Shown: positions 35,650 through 48,215 of the stretch, in pieces
How the letters are laid out: each line of letters opens with the position of its first letter
Numbering within the stretch: position 1 is the first letter of the stretch
Origin: Halichondria panicea
Lineage: Eukaryota > Porifera > Demospongiae > Suberitida > Halichondriidae
Reading direction: 5' to 3'
NCBI RefSeq assembly: GCF_963675165.1
Contig: NC_087383.1
Span: 4,122,979 to 4,186,978, forward strand
DNA: 64,000 bases
Program-made: the position numbers and the translations under genes
The notes under the pieces: generated by a model
Databases searched by the model: none
Seen by the model: only the letters and a program-made list of their open reading frames with translations
What the model was told of the DNA's origin: nothing

Positions 35650-36150
35650 AATTGGTTAAGTTGTCTGAGGAGCCGATTTCCCTCTCCCAAGATATTTACC
35701 AGCTCATTGAGATCGGGGAGAGTAAGTCACTATCACTTGTGCACCTTTGTGAACCTGTCTGTCTAATGTGATCACCCTGTAGCCAGGTTAATGGCCCAGT
35801 CTCCATATAGGGTTGGTTCATGCAACCTGTGTTAGCATGTCACCTCTTTATTACAGCCACTGTTAGTATGCCCTAGTGTGACCTCTCAGCCTTAGCCTTG
35901 TGTGTACATGTACATGCACGCTGCCTGCATGTGCACCTGATGTGCTGGTAATGTGTATAATCTCTTCTGCTCAGAGAACCAGACATTTGGATCTCTACCA
36001 ATGCCAATATAAGCACAGCTCCAGATCACACACAATATTCAAGCTGACCATTGAAAGCAGGGTTAGAGATGAGGAACTCAGTGATGGCACTATCAGGGTG
36101 GCCTCTCTGGTGTGTGGGTTGGGCAAGTGTGTGCGTATACAGCTGTGAGT
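35650..36150 (+). pseudogene. Kinesin motor-domain exon relics
   Basis: Near 35660-35727: LSEEPISLSQDIYQLIEIGES, the kinesin segment before the switch I region. Near 36010-36110: SSRSHTIFKLTIESRVRDEE then DGTIRVASL. SSRSH is the kinesin switch I signature, and the spacing and neighbouring residues look most like the CENP-E (kinesin-7) class. Just before it, GGA-TCT-ACC-AAT-type codons are scrambled by indels (RHFGSTNMN-like). A shorter related patch is near 48870-48915 in duplicon 3. Dead exons. Confidence 0.7.
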
Positions 36151-36324
36151 AAATTCTTGACTGATTGACGTCTGCACTGCTCCCAGGGTACATGCATGTA
36201 TAATGAATATACAGGTTGGTTGTTCTGTTGAAGTAAACTTTATGACCACTTTGAGCAGCTATAATTATAAGCACTGCAATTAATAATTATGTCCCTGGTA
36301 ATCTGCTCTTTCAGTGTCTACTAA

Positions 36325-37062
36325 CAGGGCCGTAAGAACCAGGGGGGCTGGGGGGGGGCAACTGCCCCCCCACTCTGAAAACCTGGGGCGCAGAGCCCCC
36401 CTGGTTTTCAGAGTGAAATGGGGTGGGGCACTCCTCTGCAGAGTCCAGCAGATCACAGTCCTGATATTATATTTAGTGCCTTTTAATCTAACCACACTGG
36501 TTAAATGCATGTGCATGGTTTGTTGTAGCCTCGAGACCAGGCCGATTAAAATACGTATTTTAATCGGCCTGGATTCGAGGCTAGATTTGTTGCAACAACA
36601 CTGTACAGTAACTAAAGTAAGTTAATCCACATGCAGCTGAAATTTATATTTATATAGCTAGAACTCACTATGGCACAATATTCATTCTTTTTCCTCTTCA
36701 GTATACCTCAGCCTGCCCATGATGAAGAAAGTATAGGACCTTCTTCTTACGAAGCTCGATGAATCCCCAGCATCTATTCTATACTTTATATACACAAGTT
36801 TTGCTAACTGACTTTGAAGCAGTTGCTCGTGACTTTGCTTCCACGTCGAATAAACTATTTTGCTATAGCTCTCACATGCAGATTATTTCATTTATGTATC
36901 TTTCTCCTGTTATCTCTGAGAACATACAAAATGTAAAAAGTTTGCCTCCGGCGGGGCGGGAGGGGAAATTTCCCCCTCCCGGACCCACCCCATGCGTCGC
37001 AAGGAGAGGGTCTATTCCTTTTTTCTGCCCCCCCTCACCTAAAAAATCTTCTTATGGCCCTG
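36325..37062. mobile_element. CAGGG-ended DNA transposon, 738 bp, ACTAA duplication
   Basis: Ends CAGGGCCGTAAGAA and TTCTTATGGCCCTG. ACTAA flanks at 36320-36324 and 37063-37067. Subterminal G and C runs form a hairpin. A 58-bp palindromic MITE is nested at 36526-36583. The 5-bp duplication and CAGGG end are compatible with hAT5-like elements. Confidence 0.85.
36526..36583. mobile_element. 58-bp palindromic MULE-type MITE, second copy
   Basis: TAGCCTCGAGACCAGGCCGA to GGATTCGAGGCTA, same palindrome as 35170-35227. Flanks GGTTTGTTG (36517-36525) and GATTTGTTG (36584-36592) match at 8 of 9 bases. Confidence 0.88.
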
Positions 37063-37079
37063 ACTAATTAATAATTTAT

Positions 37080-40000
37080 ATTGGAGCTATTTTCTCTTCT
37101 GTCACTTGCAGTTGCACCTCGAGGGGTAGCTCAGAGTTCGGACCAACAGCTGTGATGAGTCAAGCGCTACCAAAGGTGAGCTCAATCAGTTTCAGAGTAC
37201 AGTCAATCGTTGTAACCAAGTGATGTCTGGTGTTTTATTGGTGAGCATTTTTAGTTAGTTATGTGGTACGAATAAAATTATAGTACATGTATTTCGTGCT
37301 TGTGCACAGTTCAATTCCAAATGCTTTACAATTCTCATTCTCCTCACAGCAGCTGTTCAGATGGAGGACCGTGTGTCCGAGTCTTCTCTCACGTGACACT
37401 GCATCCCACCAGCCCTTGTCTGAAGCCCCTCCCCCACAACCTCCTCTCTCGCTTTTGCCCCACTCAAATCCTCAACCAAGTCCGTATCTTTTGCTCCAAG
37501 ATCATGTGACGAGTCCTTCAAAGTGCACTCCTACCAAGTTCATGAAGTTCCTCAATGAGCAGGAGGTGAGAGGAGGAATGTTTATACTCAAATATCAGAT
37601 TTTACTTTAATGACCCTTTACCTGTCAATTGGATCAATTGAATGTTGTTTGGGAGTAGATCTTTACCAAATGCATATTATGTTTCATACCTCCTAGATTG
37701 GCAGTGAGAAGAAGTCTACTCCTCTAGACAGTATCAGAGGGCCTCCCTCGTTCCTATACCACCCACAGAGGTGAGAGATACACATGTGCAGTGTTTAGTG
37801 GCCTTAAATAGATCTACTATTTGCTAGGCATTACTTTTTTGCTAGTGAGCTGCATTTCAGAGCATTTAGCAATTGATCATGTATCTGATGGTGTACTGTG
37901 TGATTGCAGCTGTATGTACATGTACGCTACTATCTCTTTATAATAGTTATTGCAACAACCCTGATAGCAGATGCCTATTTAATACTAACTACAGTCCAAC
38001 CTTAAGCTCTCAAAGTGGGAGAATACTGTTAAATTTCATTGCTTGCCAGATGTTCTGTAGTTGACTGTACATACACGTCACTATTGTATGTCGAGTATTC
38101 TCCACCTGGCAGCAACTTATTGATGTTCCCCTATCAGGTTGAGGAGAAAAGTGAAACCATTCGATGTCTAGAGGATGACCTGCTGAGGGAGTTGGAGGAG
38201 AAGCTGCTCGAGAGGTCTCAAATCATGGACCTGGGTGTCGTGGCTGAGCTGGAGTGAGAATTGGAACTGGCCAACAGCAAGGCAGATGTGAGTTTAGTAT
38301 ATTTGTATATGTATATAATTATGTATACATTCGGTGAACACTGTATAATTTATGCATGTACCTGCAGTAACTACTGTACAGCTGTTTGCATATGCTAAAT
38401 CATTCACTACATTACCACAAAACCACCATACAATGTTGCTATGCAAACAAATAGTATAAATACATGTACATGCATGTAGTATAGTAATGATGGCTTCTAG
38501 AACTAGACTATGGAAACTAATACAAAAATAGCAGAGGAGGTTGGCCACGCGTCATCAATCATGTGACATTCCTAAGGTCTCTGCTCACGTTACCATAGAT
38601 ACCGAATAAATGTAGTTATGGATACTCTTGCTTTGCTGACTTGTAACACCGGACTAGCTGTGTCTGTTGTCTGGCTGGACCAAGATTAGCTAGACTATAG
38701 GGTAGAGTATAGTTCAGCGGTGCTGTATGTAGCTTGCATTGTACTGGCTGGCAAGAATCTAGTAAACACTGTATGCACTGATAACTCGCCGGAATAGAGG
38801 GGATCGCTGGGGATCTGGTTGGTGAATACTTTATATTCAAAGTAGCCAGAGAGATACATAAATGTGACAGGGCCTAGGAAAACAACCCTTATGGAGCAAA
38901 CTAATAATGTTCAGTATGCTACAAAGTAAAATATTTAGAGCTATTTTAGAATTTTGGTTTTCTTTCATAAGAAGTAACTTCAATATCTCCTCTAACTTAA
39001 AAAAAAATTTTTTTATTTGAAATTTTTTTTGTATAGCCGTTACAAGGCAGCCATTGAATTTTTTCATGCTGTTCTTGTATGCGGATAGAACTTAGAACAT
39101 TACTTTCTCAAAACGGTAGGTCAATACTGTCCCCCTTTCACCCGAAAATATTTTGGGGTAGGAAGGTGTAAAGTGAGTGATATTGTAATCAATTTGAAGC
39201 TTAAGCACTGCTTTATTATGCCTCGAGGCGTAGCCGCACGAGGGATACGGTAAAGCTGACTGTGTGTGTGTCTGTGTGTCTGTGTGTCTGTGTGTCTGTT
39301 CCAGCTGTAACTGCTCAACGGTTGCAATGCGACGAAAACTAACAGCTTCTATAGGCTTCTAGCCACGTTCTCTTGGATTTTGATTCGTGGATTAGCAAAC
39401 TAAAGCTTCTTTCTCGAGTTATGGCTAGTTTGACTCACATTGAAGGCTGTTGCAGTCTCTTCAGAATCTTTCATAGCATCATCTGTCCGCACAAACTTTC
39501 TATTCAACATATGAGTTAGCCTTGCACTAAAGCGCTAGCTTTTTGTTAGCTACAAGACTCAGAAAATACCTGTTAAAACAGCTAGCTAGCAGTAGCCATT
39601 TGTGAAATTGATCTCTTTGGACACACCCTTTAATTATTCCTATGGATGTAATGCGCATGCGCGCTCATTCCCCAGATCCAGATCCTCCTGGCAGAATCAT
39701 ATTTTTCTTGAGGGCCTGGTAAGCCACAAAACACTACTATAGATAACAATATGTATGTACACAAGTCTTTTCTTCTTAAATATTATAATTATACACTGCA
39801 TGAACTACAGATCCAATTTTCTTCTTTCTTGACGTCCTGATATTAAAGCCACATAATACAACAATAGATGCATGTAATAAGTCTTTTCTTCTCAGTGACT
39901 TTATATAGATAAGCTAACTTTATGAAATAATTATGCACTTCCGCTTATAATTAATTGAAAACAAAATCTTCTTCTTTGTTGCTTCCTAGATCCTTGAGGT

Positions 40001-43000
40001 CCTGGTATAACAGCCACAAAACACAACAATGATACCATAATTATACAATTGCAAGTCAGTTTTAGACAGATTATTTTATACACTTTTCCTCTTCTATACT
40101 TTCTCTTCTATACTTTTGAACGAAAGCAAATCATGGCGAGAGGCATTAGCACAGCGCCAGCTTGAACACTAGTTTAATTAAGCAATAAAATACAATTAAT
40201 TAGTTTGCTCCATAAGGGTTGTTTTCCTAGGCCCTGTCACAAATGTTGCCTTCAGTCTCCAATGATCGTGCAACACCAGCTAGAAGTTTACATAGAAAAT
40301 CCTTGTTAATTTCTGCGCCAGCTCAGCAAAAAAAGTGGTGCACGTGATCGTGTCCAACCTCCTCTGCAAAATAAGGTCAAACAGAACAATTTTTCAACAG
40401 AATAGGCATGAGCTTGCCCCCCCCCCCAAAAAAAAGAACCTACATTGTAAATGTATGTATATAGTCAGTCAAATCGTTACAAACATTAATATAGGTGTGG
40501 CTTAGTGGTTAGAGCGAACCAGGGAGGATTTGATGTGTCTATCAACACCTTGTGCTGAGACTACTTGCATGCTGAACGAAAAATTGTTATGCTAAGGAAC
40601 CTGCAGATGGCTGACTCGCTCACTGTGGTATATCAGTTTGACCAACAATTCCAAACATATTTCACATTTCTCGTATAAGCAGCAGGCTTAAACTATCTTT
40701 TGTGATATGTCAGTGTTTGATGTCCTTTGCAGTACTTCGTACTAACGGTTTCTTCAGCCTTCACACTGCTTTCCATACATTCAGTGGACAGTTAGTAGCT
40801 ACATGTATATCATATCTGCTGGTATATGCAAGCTAGTCCCAGCCCATTCTCCACTTCAGATCCTCACCATAATTTGTATGTAAGTTTCCATATATACCAC
40901 CAAGAGTAGATCGTGAGAGCAGTTACTATAATATTGATACCACCTTATAGCGGAGAATTTTCGAGGGTCTCGCAGATTAGCCATTTTTGTAGCTCGCAAC
41001 ATTGTATGGTATTTTGCAGCTGTACCACTACCACAGACGGTTGCATTACCTGTGTGTGTGTGTAGTGTACATGACCATCATGCAATCTATTACCCATGCA
41101 GTCTGCTGTGCAGCTAGGAGAGACGTGTGATGGAGGAAGAGCTCAAGAAGGCACTATGTAGACATATTCGAGTGCTACAAACAACAGGTGATAAAAGTGG
41201 TACAGTATACCTTTACAGATTATGGCATACAATGTGCATCTATGTACATTACTGGACTAGACTGTTAACCATAATTATTTTGCTGGTGAAAAACGCTTGC
41301 GATTATGCTGAATCAGCAGACATTTTTATTCAATTAGTAACTTTCCATGGCCGGTTATTGAACAGTTCTCTAAGTATTGTTTATCATATTTTCCTGCTCC
41401 TTTAGTTGAGGCTGAGTAATGAACTCATACGCCTTCAAAAAGTGCAGTTAAGAAATGTGATTATTGGAACTGAAGTTGTGGTCAAATAGTTGAAAGTATG
41501 TACTCACTGCACGAAGGAATGGGTGTTTCTAGTATACATTATATATACCACATTACTGCTGGTGAAAAACCTTTGTACGAGCAGAAAACATGACCCTTTG
41601 CGATCTAACTATTGCGTTCTGGCAAGGATCGTGTGTATTTCATTTAGTCTTTGCGATTTCATTGTTGCGACCATCGAAAAGTTTGCGTATGTTTGATGCT
41701 TGTAGTAATGCAGTAGAACTTATATACACTCAATGTACCCCCCCCCCCCCATGCACAGAGAGTTCTTCCTGCGAGTGGACCCCCCAGACAGAAAGCTGGA
41801 TATCGACGAGTACTCTGACGTGACCCAGACCATGCTCACCAAACTACATCAGTCAGTGTCCATGGAGATATGCTCCACCCACTCTGTGAGTCTCCACCTA
41901 CGTACTGGAGAGCAGTTAATAGCATGCTTGTGTTGTGCGCTTAGAGCTTTAATATGGATTGTCAATGTAAATAGAATTTGTGCTTTCAATTCCTAGTCCA
42001 TTTGGGTACATTGGTGTGTCACGGTATTGATGCTAAGAGCTTTGTATTTCTCTTGTCATCGAATACTACTGGGAATCCCTACTAGAATCAAACATCTATG
42101 ATTATCCATCAACATGTCCCAATAATTGCTCTGGCACGTACTTTTGTCCACGTTTTGACTGAAGCTCAGACTCTACTACTATAATCTAGACTTAAACAAT
42201 TAAAGTGTGAGGCTATTTTGCCCCAATCTTACCTGTTAACGTTACGCCCTATAATAATGTGAACATTATTTTTTACTCGTCCAGGTTCAGGTTCGAAAAT
42301 GTTGTGTTTGAGATCACATCAGGCAGATAGAGAAGGTGGAGCTGGTCCTCCAGGTGAGGGTGTGTGTGTGTGCGTACAGGTATAATTAGGTATGTAAAGT
42401 GTTTAAAGTTCACTGCCTTGTGTCAGGTATAGTGTTGGTATGCTTGTACGGTGTATGTAAGTACATGTATTTACAAATACATGCATTCTTTGTCTTATAG
42501 CAGTTAAAGTGTTTCACTTCCCTCTCTTCTCCCCACACAGGACCTCCTTCAGCTGCAATACGAGGGCCTAGCAATCATGAAGATGTTTCAGAGGGTCAAA
42601 TTGAACGTTAATCTGCTCATTTTCCTTATGAACAAAAATCGCTAAGCGTTATATTGTATTTCCTGTATTCATGACAATTTTATGTACGTGCAGTGCATGT
42701 CTCTCTGTGACACTGTTTAGAAAGCGAAACCATCATTATTGCTGTGCTATTGACCATTTCTAACTTGATTTTAGGTAGTGGTTAAGTAATGTGCCTATTT
42801 CTGTCTTCTGTGCACTAACCGTTCTCAAAGCATTTAAATTGTCATTGAATAACGTAGTACAAAAGTAAATCATGCATGGTTGAGATTAAATAATAGTTAG
42901 ACTATAACTATATACATGATTTATACCTTGTAAACGGGTACGAATTTGTAATTAACGCTAAATTAAGTACGCGCTGCTAATAATAAAACGCAATTAAAAA
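37080..43000 (+). pseudogene. Duplicon copy 2: kinesin/IQGAP-RGC-like exon relics
   Basis: Same order of relics as copy 1. A frame near 38140-38256 reads VEEKSETIRCLEDDLLRELE to VVAELE, ending in TGA. MEEELKKAL is at 41127. FFLRVDPPDRKLDIDEYSDV is at 41760-41885 with a GTGAGT donor. FRNVVFEITS-like DNA is at about 42280-42340 with a base change, and DLLQLQYEGLAIMKMFQRVK is at about 42541-42605. The copies match base for base over long stretches with copy 1, apart from the insertions listed separately. Confidence 0.6.
38864..40240. mobile_element. DNA transposon, 1377 bp, present only in duplicon 2
   Basis: Perfect inverted ends of about 38 bp start GTGACAGGGCCTAGGAAAAC. AAAT flanks both sides, a likely 4-bp duplication. 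Duplicon 1 lacks it (uninterrupted near 1967). No transposase frame is seen inside, so it is non-autonomous. It includes a GT-rich patch (39260-39300). The superfamily is not assigned. Confidence 0.88.
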
Positions 43001-43625
43001 AGTATGAATCTCATTCAAAAAAAAATTTTTTTTCTTTTTTCTTTTTTCTGATGTACTTTTGTATAATGTAATGCATGTACTTTTGAGAGTATGCTAAGCA
43101 AGCTAGTCCGCCAAAATTAGTACCCTAAAAACAGAAAAATCTAAAAACGCTAAAATTACTACCCGTCTATATTATATTAATAGTAGTAACATTAAGGTAC
43201 TGGGTAGAAGCCCAAAGCCAAAGGGCTGGTTGTAGTATTCTGAACGTATAGTGAGAGTTCTACTAGCCCTGAGGACTTCTAAATCATGTGGAAACTTCCT
43301 AAACAGTGTCTAAGCATTTTAGATCATAGCAACCATGAGTATCTAGCCAATCAGTATACCTAATCTTTGCTAATGATTTTCTAAGTGAAGTACGTAATTT
43401 TCTAAGTAAGTACATGATTTTCTAAGTTGGATAGAACACTTCCTTTAGCCAATCAGATTGCGGTATTTATGTAAACATGATAATTATAATCAACAATAAT
43501 TATTATTATAATTATTATTGTATTCACTGAAAATGTACATACAGTATTGCTGTTGTGCTATCCCGGCATTATAACAACCTTTAATTTGTTTTAGGTAATG
43601 GTTGTGTAATATGCCAACATAGAAT
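42930..43625. mobile_element. About 700-bp insertion in duplicon 2
   Basis: DNA absent from the matching place in copy 1 (about 4813). It begins TACCTTGTAAACGGGTACGA. It includes a dispersed repeat (43215-43470) shared with 20195-20440. No clear inverted ends. Confidence 0.55.
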
Positions 43626-43682
43626 TTAAATTGTCATTGAATAATTATGGCAGAATAAAATCAAGTAAAATCATGGTCGATA

Positions 43683-46600
43683 TCAGATTGCCACGTAAAT
43701 CTCAGGCAGTTCATTTCTCTTTCTCTCTTTGTTAGCGTCCCTGAATACTATCTCGATACAGGATCTTAGGTGATAAGGTATCCACAATCGTGTCAGTTCA
43801 GGGCAGTGGGTGGTTAGATGTCTGGCAAGTGTCTTCATTCCATCTTCTGTTATTGAGTCATTACCTTCAATGTACAGTGTTTTAATCTTGTTAATCAGTC
43901 CAGTTGATAGCTCCTCGATACTCTGATCAGTCAGATTACAGCGACTCAAGTTCAATGTTTTCAGAGTCTTATTGACTGCAAGTCCAGCAGCAATGTGACG
44001 ATAGCTAGTCACTGTGTTATAAGACAAATAAAGAAATTCGAGGGCACTCAGAAGTTGATAGAGGGCAGCTCCATTGTCCTCTGATATTGTTAGTGAACAA
44101 TTGGTCAGGTGCAGTCTCTTTAATGATGTGTTAGTTGACAAGGCCTCACAGATATACCTCAGTTCAGTGTTACCAATAATATTGTGTGACAAATAAAGGT
44201 CTTTAAGAGTAGTGTTTGTGCTCAGTAGTCGAGGGAGTGCTCCGTGATTGTTGAGAGATAGTGAGCAGTTGGAGAGATTGAGATACTTCAATGATTTATT
44301 AGTTGACAAGGCCTCACAGAGTGTGCTAAGCCCACTATTGCCAATGGCATTATAAGACAAAGATATTGAACTAGTGTTCTTGATCACCTCAGCGATGTGG
44401 TGTATCCCATCTTCATGAATATCATTATAATGAAGATTAAGACTAATCTCGAAGGGACACTTGGAAAGTCCTCGGGCCAGAAATTTACAGCCTTGGTCAC
44501 CAATACAGCAATTTTCGAGGCTAAGTGTGAATCCATTACTGGTGTTGGAACAAACTGATGCGAAATATCCAACAGAGAGGCAGTCAATAGGATTCATTGT
44601 AGTGAAATTAAGATCTAGATCATGATTAAGAAGTGTGGCCATAAACACACAAAGTGATGAGTCTTCAGCTTCGTACAAACAATTGATGAGGGACAACAAG
44701 AGAGGTTTTGGCTTAACATAAATATCATTATCATTTATCTTATTCTCACTTTTGACAACCTTTCTGACCAGATCAAAAACAGATGTTGGAACTGGACACA
44801 AGAATCGAGGTAGCTTGCTGAGGATTGGTCTTCTAGTTCTCAGTTTGGTGACACCAGCATAAAACTGGAAGACTGCGCTGAATCGAGGATTACCAAACAG
44901 CTTCTGGAATACAGAAATTTGTCTCTGGGAAGACATGAGAGAGATGTGGATTGCTGCTAGTAACTCTTGGATAGACAGGTGGAGAAAGCAGTAGTAAACC
45001 AGATGACCATCGCTAATGATACTGGGAACAGTTTGTAATAATCCAACTTTTGAAATCTCCTTCGCAATGCGAAGATCGGCCAAATCATTGTCAGTAAATG
45101 TCACTTTGTCTTTTTCAATCCCATAATATGCAAGTTGACACATTTGTACGGACGGTGTTTTGATTTCTGAGGGCAGTGAGTCTGGAAATGTGATGTCTCC
45201 CACTGAAGTGGTTTTCCCCAACCTATCCTGGAGGTATCTCTTGAGAGTGCTCTGGACAACAGATGTGAATATCCCGTGGTTGGATGTTGGGAGTGAGTGG
45301 TTATCAGAAAGGAAGCAATTAACGACAATGGACGCATTGAGGGGGAGGTAGCAGCTACCTTCTATACCACTGGGTTCTCTCGAATTCTTTCTAGTAGAGT
45401 CTGCACAGCTTGTGAGTCACCTTTCAAACACTCAGTGAAATACTGTTCTAGTTTTTGTGGAGTGAACCCCAACACCTCCACCCTGGACGAGACTAGTGGG
45501 TGGAGCTCAGCCGAGGATGACGGTCGAGATGTTACAATCAAGGCGGATTCGTGTAGCGGACTTTCTCGTGACATATCTGGTCGGATTAGTTTGTTGATGA
45601 TGGAGTCTCTAGGGAGGTCAGAAGGAAGCTCGTCCCATCCGTCTAGCACCCACAGTACACCTTTGCCATACAGTGATTTTTTTACTGCCTCTGTCTCATT
45701 AACCACGGCCGTATCAATGCAGGGAAGTATGTCAGCAATTTTCTTTGCTTCTCTAACGAGGGATCTCTCAGTCTCACGAGGATTGCAATATCGAATTCTT
45801 GGAACAGTTTTCCTTTTGCCCACTCCTGACAGATGTGTAGAGCAAGGGTGCTTTTGCCAGAGCCTGGAGCTCCTTCAATCAACACAAAGTTTCGTCTATT
45901 TCTAATCTCTGAGAAAATATTTATCAAGTTAACTGGAGTCTTTTGAAGTAAAATATCGTCGATTTTTCCTGTGATTGATAGTCTAAAAAATTCATCATTG
46001 ATTTTTCCTCTCTGAATTTCCTCCTTCTGAATCATGGCCAGCTTGAAGACTTTGTTTGTTGGGATGGGAGGCCATTGTGTGGCTGATGTGGATACTTGTG
46101 TTCTGTAGCGACTTTGTAGGTAGTCCCTGTACAAGGACAGCTTGTGGTTCAGCAGGACCCTCTCTCGGGAGGGGGGACACGAGGTGGTGGAGTCTGGGGA
46201 AACAAAACAATAGGTGAGTACCATTCCTGGTGATATAGTATTATCTCAATAATTGTACGTGAAGCAATAAAATAAGTTAACTGTCCCTTATTTGGTTGCA
46301 ATCACTCCCACAACGTATGGTACCACAATGACCACACTCTCACATATGGCAGACTCACATTTGTCAGACAAGTACTTGCACACTCGAACAGCAACGTCTC
46401 CATTGAGCAGAGAGAGTATGATGAGTAGCAGAGCTTGGAAGGTGGCTTGTAGTTGGTTCTTGTTCTGCCAGTATTCTAGGGCAAGTTTCATTCCGGCTTG
46501 AGTGCGGTTTAGACGTGTTTTAGCCTTCACTTCGCTTACGTCAGTTTTCTGTCCAGGTGATAGCTCCAGCTTTTCAAGATAATCATCAGTGTTATCGAAA

Positions 46601-46832
46601 CATGCTGCTAACTCAGGTAGATCTGGTTCCTTTATTGCTGTATTGAGCTGCTCATCAGTCAGTTTCATTTCTGTCTTCAGATCGTCAATTGTGAGCTCTG
46701 AAAATAGATAAGCAAGCACACAAGGTTAGCAATCACCAATGAGGGTTTTAAGATGCTTTAGCAATCATTGGGTTTATCCTTTATAGTAAACATGACACTT
46801 TTTATACCTTGGTTCTGCTCTTTAGTGGCCAT
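43683..46832 (-). pseudogene. NLR copy 2: near-identical to NLR1 but frameshifted
   Basis: Same exon plan: 46832-46808, 46697-46359, 46193-43683. DEATH, NACHT and LRR sequences are nearly those of gene 1 at 4880-8026. Two changes break the frame: one G lost in a G run near 45761 (after the P-loop, at RLRDP), and TA inserted near 45365 (at ENPVV). The net length is one base off a multiple of three, so the frame is not restored. The P-loop GAPGSGKST and Walker B motif remain readable in different frames. It may be a pseudogene; the single-G loss alone could be a sequence error, but the 2-bp insertion is less easily explained so. Confidence 0.85.
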
Positions 46833-46900
46833 TCCAGCAAATAAATCTGTGCCTTGCAGCTCTCTGAGTCTGAAAATCTAAATTAAATTGGGTGTTGACT

Positions 46901-46967
46901 TGCAAAGAAAAGTGGGTGTATCTCAGATGCCAAATAGAGATAAGCTTACGCCCACTTTTCTTTGCAT
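46901..46967. repeat. Promoter inverted repeat, second copy
   Basis: Copy of the 8095-8160 inverted repeat in the duplicated divergent promoter. Confidence 0.75.
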
Positions 46968-46997
46968 TTACCACACCCACCAAAGACTGTGTTGAAA

Positions 46998-47007
46998 ATG
47001 TCAGCAG
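46998..47007 (+). pseudogene. Methyltransferase start codons cut at duplicon edge
   Basis: ATGTCAGCAG equals the first ten bases of the methyltransferase CDS at 8192. The match to copy 1 then stops. The duplicated promoter is left without its gene. Confidence 0.85.
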
Positions 47008-47030
47008 GAGTCTTTTCTATCCTCTCTTCC

Positions 47031-48215
47031 CAGGGGCGTAGCTACCATTGTTTCCTGGTTGCCCAGAAACCCCCCCAGGAGCTGCTGAGAAAATTGGGCA
47101 GGGCTCCCCAATAATTGAAATCAAGCAGCCCTGCCCATCTTTTCATGCACGTGGCTGCAAATCATGTAGCACCGTGAATCGTTTCACTTTGGCTAGCTTT
47201 GTCTCAGCTAGCTAGCTAGCTACCTCAAACAAAGAAGACCAAGACCTAAGTTCTAGTATCAATCCTGCATGCTCCAGTATTCTCAGACTCACAACTTTAT
47301 TCGATATTCAGGAAGGACAAGTTTAGAACAATCTCAGCCACATGAAACCTCTCAGGTAAATGTAATGGTGCTCAGCTAGACTAGCAATACACAATTGACA
47401 CCTGCCTTTTAGAATGTCTATAGCTAGCTAGACTAGCTAGACAGTCTAGCTAGCTTCTCACAAACATGTAAAAAAAGTCATTACAAACAATGAGCAGTAG
47501 GTGTAACCAGAGTAGGTGTGCCCCAATCAAGAAAGTGTGGCACCGGAAGTGGGCGTGGCTAAAATTTCCCGGCGCTACCGCGCTGGTTTTTCAAAGGAAA
47601 CCCTAGCCTCGGTCCCAGGCCGATTTTTTTTTAATAGAACGAAGTTGAAAAATACGGCCTGGTATTGATTGTATCTGGGCGTGGCAGGAACCGGAAACTA
47701 AAGCAGAGATTCTTCACACTTTGTTTCCTGTCATATTTCACCGTATAAGTTTAATACCGTAATTTAGCTCCGTGTATGCTCTGAAGTAACTGAAATCTAG
47801 CCATAGATTATCTAGCTAGCTAGCTACTGCAAGTTTAAGTTGTTCAGATTAACGTATACATTGTCTGCTTCACAAGAAGGCCCCACTCTCATTGCAAAAC
47901 AGGCCCAGCTCTTGTCAGAAGGAAGAAACGTCTTTGCCATGGTTTTCAACATGATATGGCAAGTCTCTTGCTTTCACTCACTGCCCTTTGTGATGGACTA
48001 CAAACTAGTAGGTAGGACCAACACTGCCGGCCCATGTAGATAGGTGTGTTGTTCTTGCAAATCTCTCTGCTTCTTGTTTTTTGGTTCCTAACCACGCCCA
48101 GATACACGCCCAGATACAATCAACACCAGGCCTAGTTGTCGGCCTAGCTAGAAACAACTCGGGCTGGAATCGAGGCTAAGGAAACCCCTGTGTCAAAAGT
48201 CTGGCTACGCCCCTG
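47031..48215. mobile_element. CAGGG-ended transposon with nested MULE-like element, CTTCC duplication
   Basis: Ends CAGGGGCGTAGCTACC and GGCTACGCCCCTG. CTTCC at 47026-47030 and 48216-48220. The 575-bp element at 47604-48178 is nested inside. Confidence 0.82.
47604..48178. mobile_element. MULE-like element carrying RecQ-helicase fragment, 575 bp
   Basis: Ends TAGCCTCGGTCCCAGGCCGA and GGAATCGAGGCTA. The 9-bp duplication AGGAAACCC is perfect (47595-47603, 48179-48187). Inside on +, a decayed frame (about 47880-48020) reads PTLIAKQAQLLSEGRNVF then LPFVMDYKL, the start of a RecQ-like ATP-binding domain with the P-loop region garbled. It is opposite in orientation to the 796-bp relative at 56393. 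Confidence 0.88.

Noticed and set aside
38837-39067. Lysine/phenylalanine-rich minus frame
   Set aside because: Lies across the end of the 1377-bp non-coding transposon; AT-run composition only.
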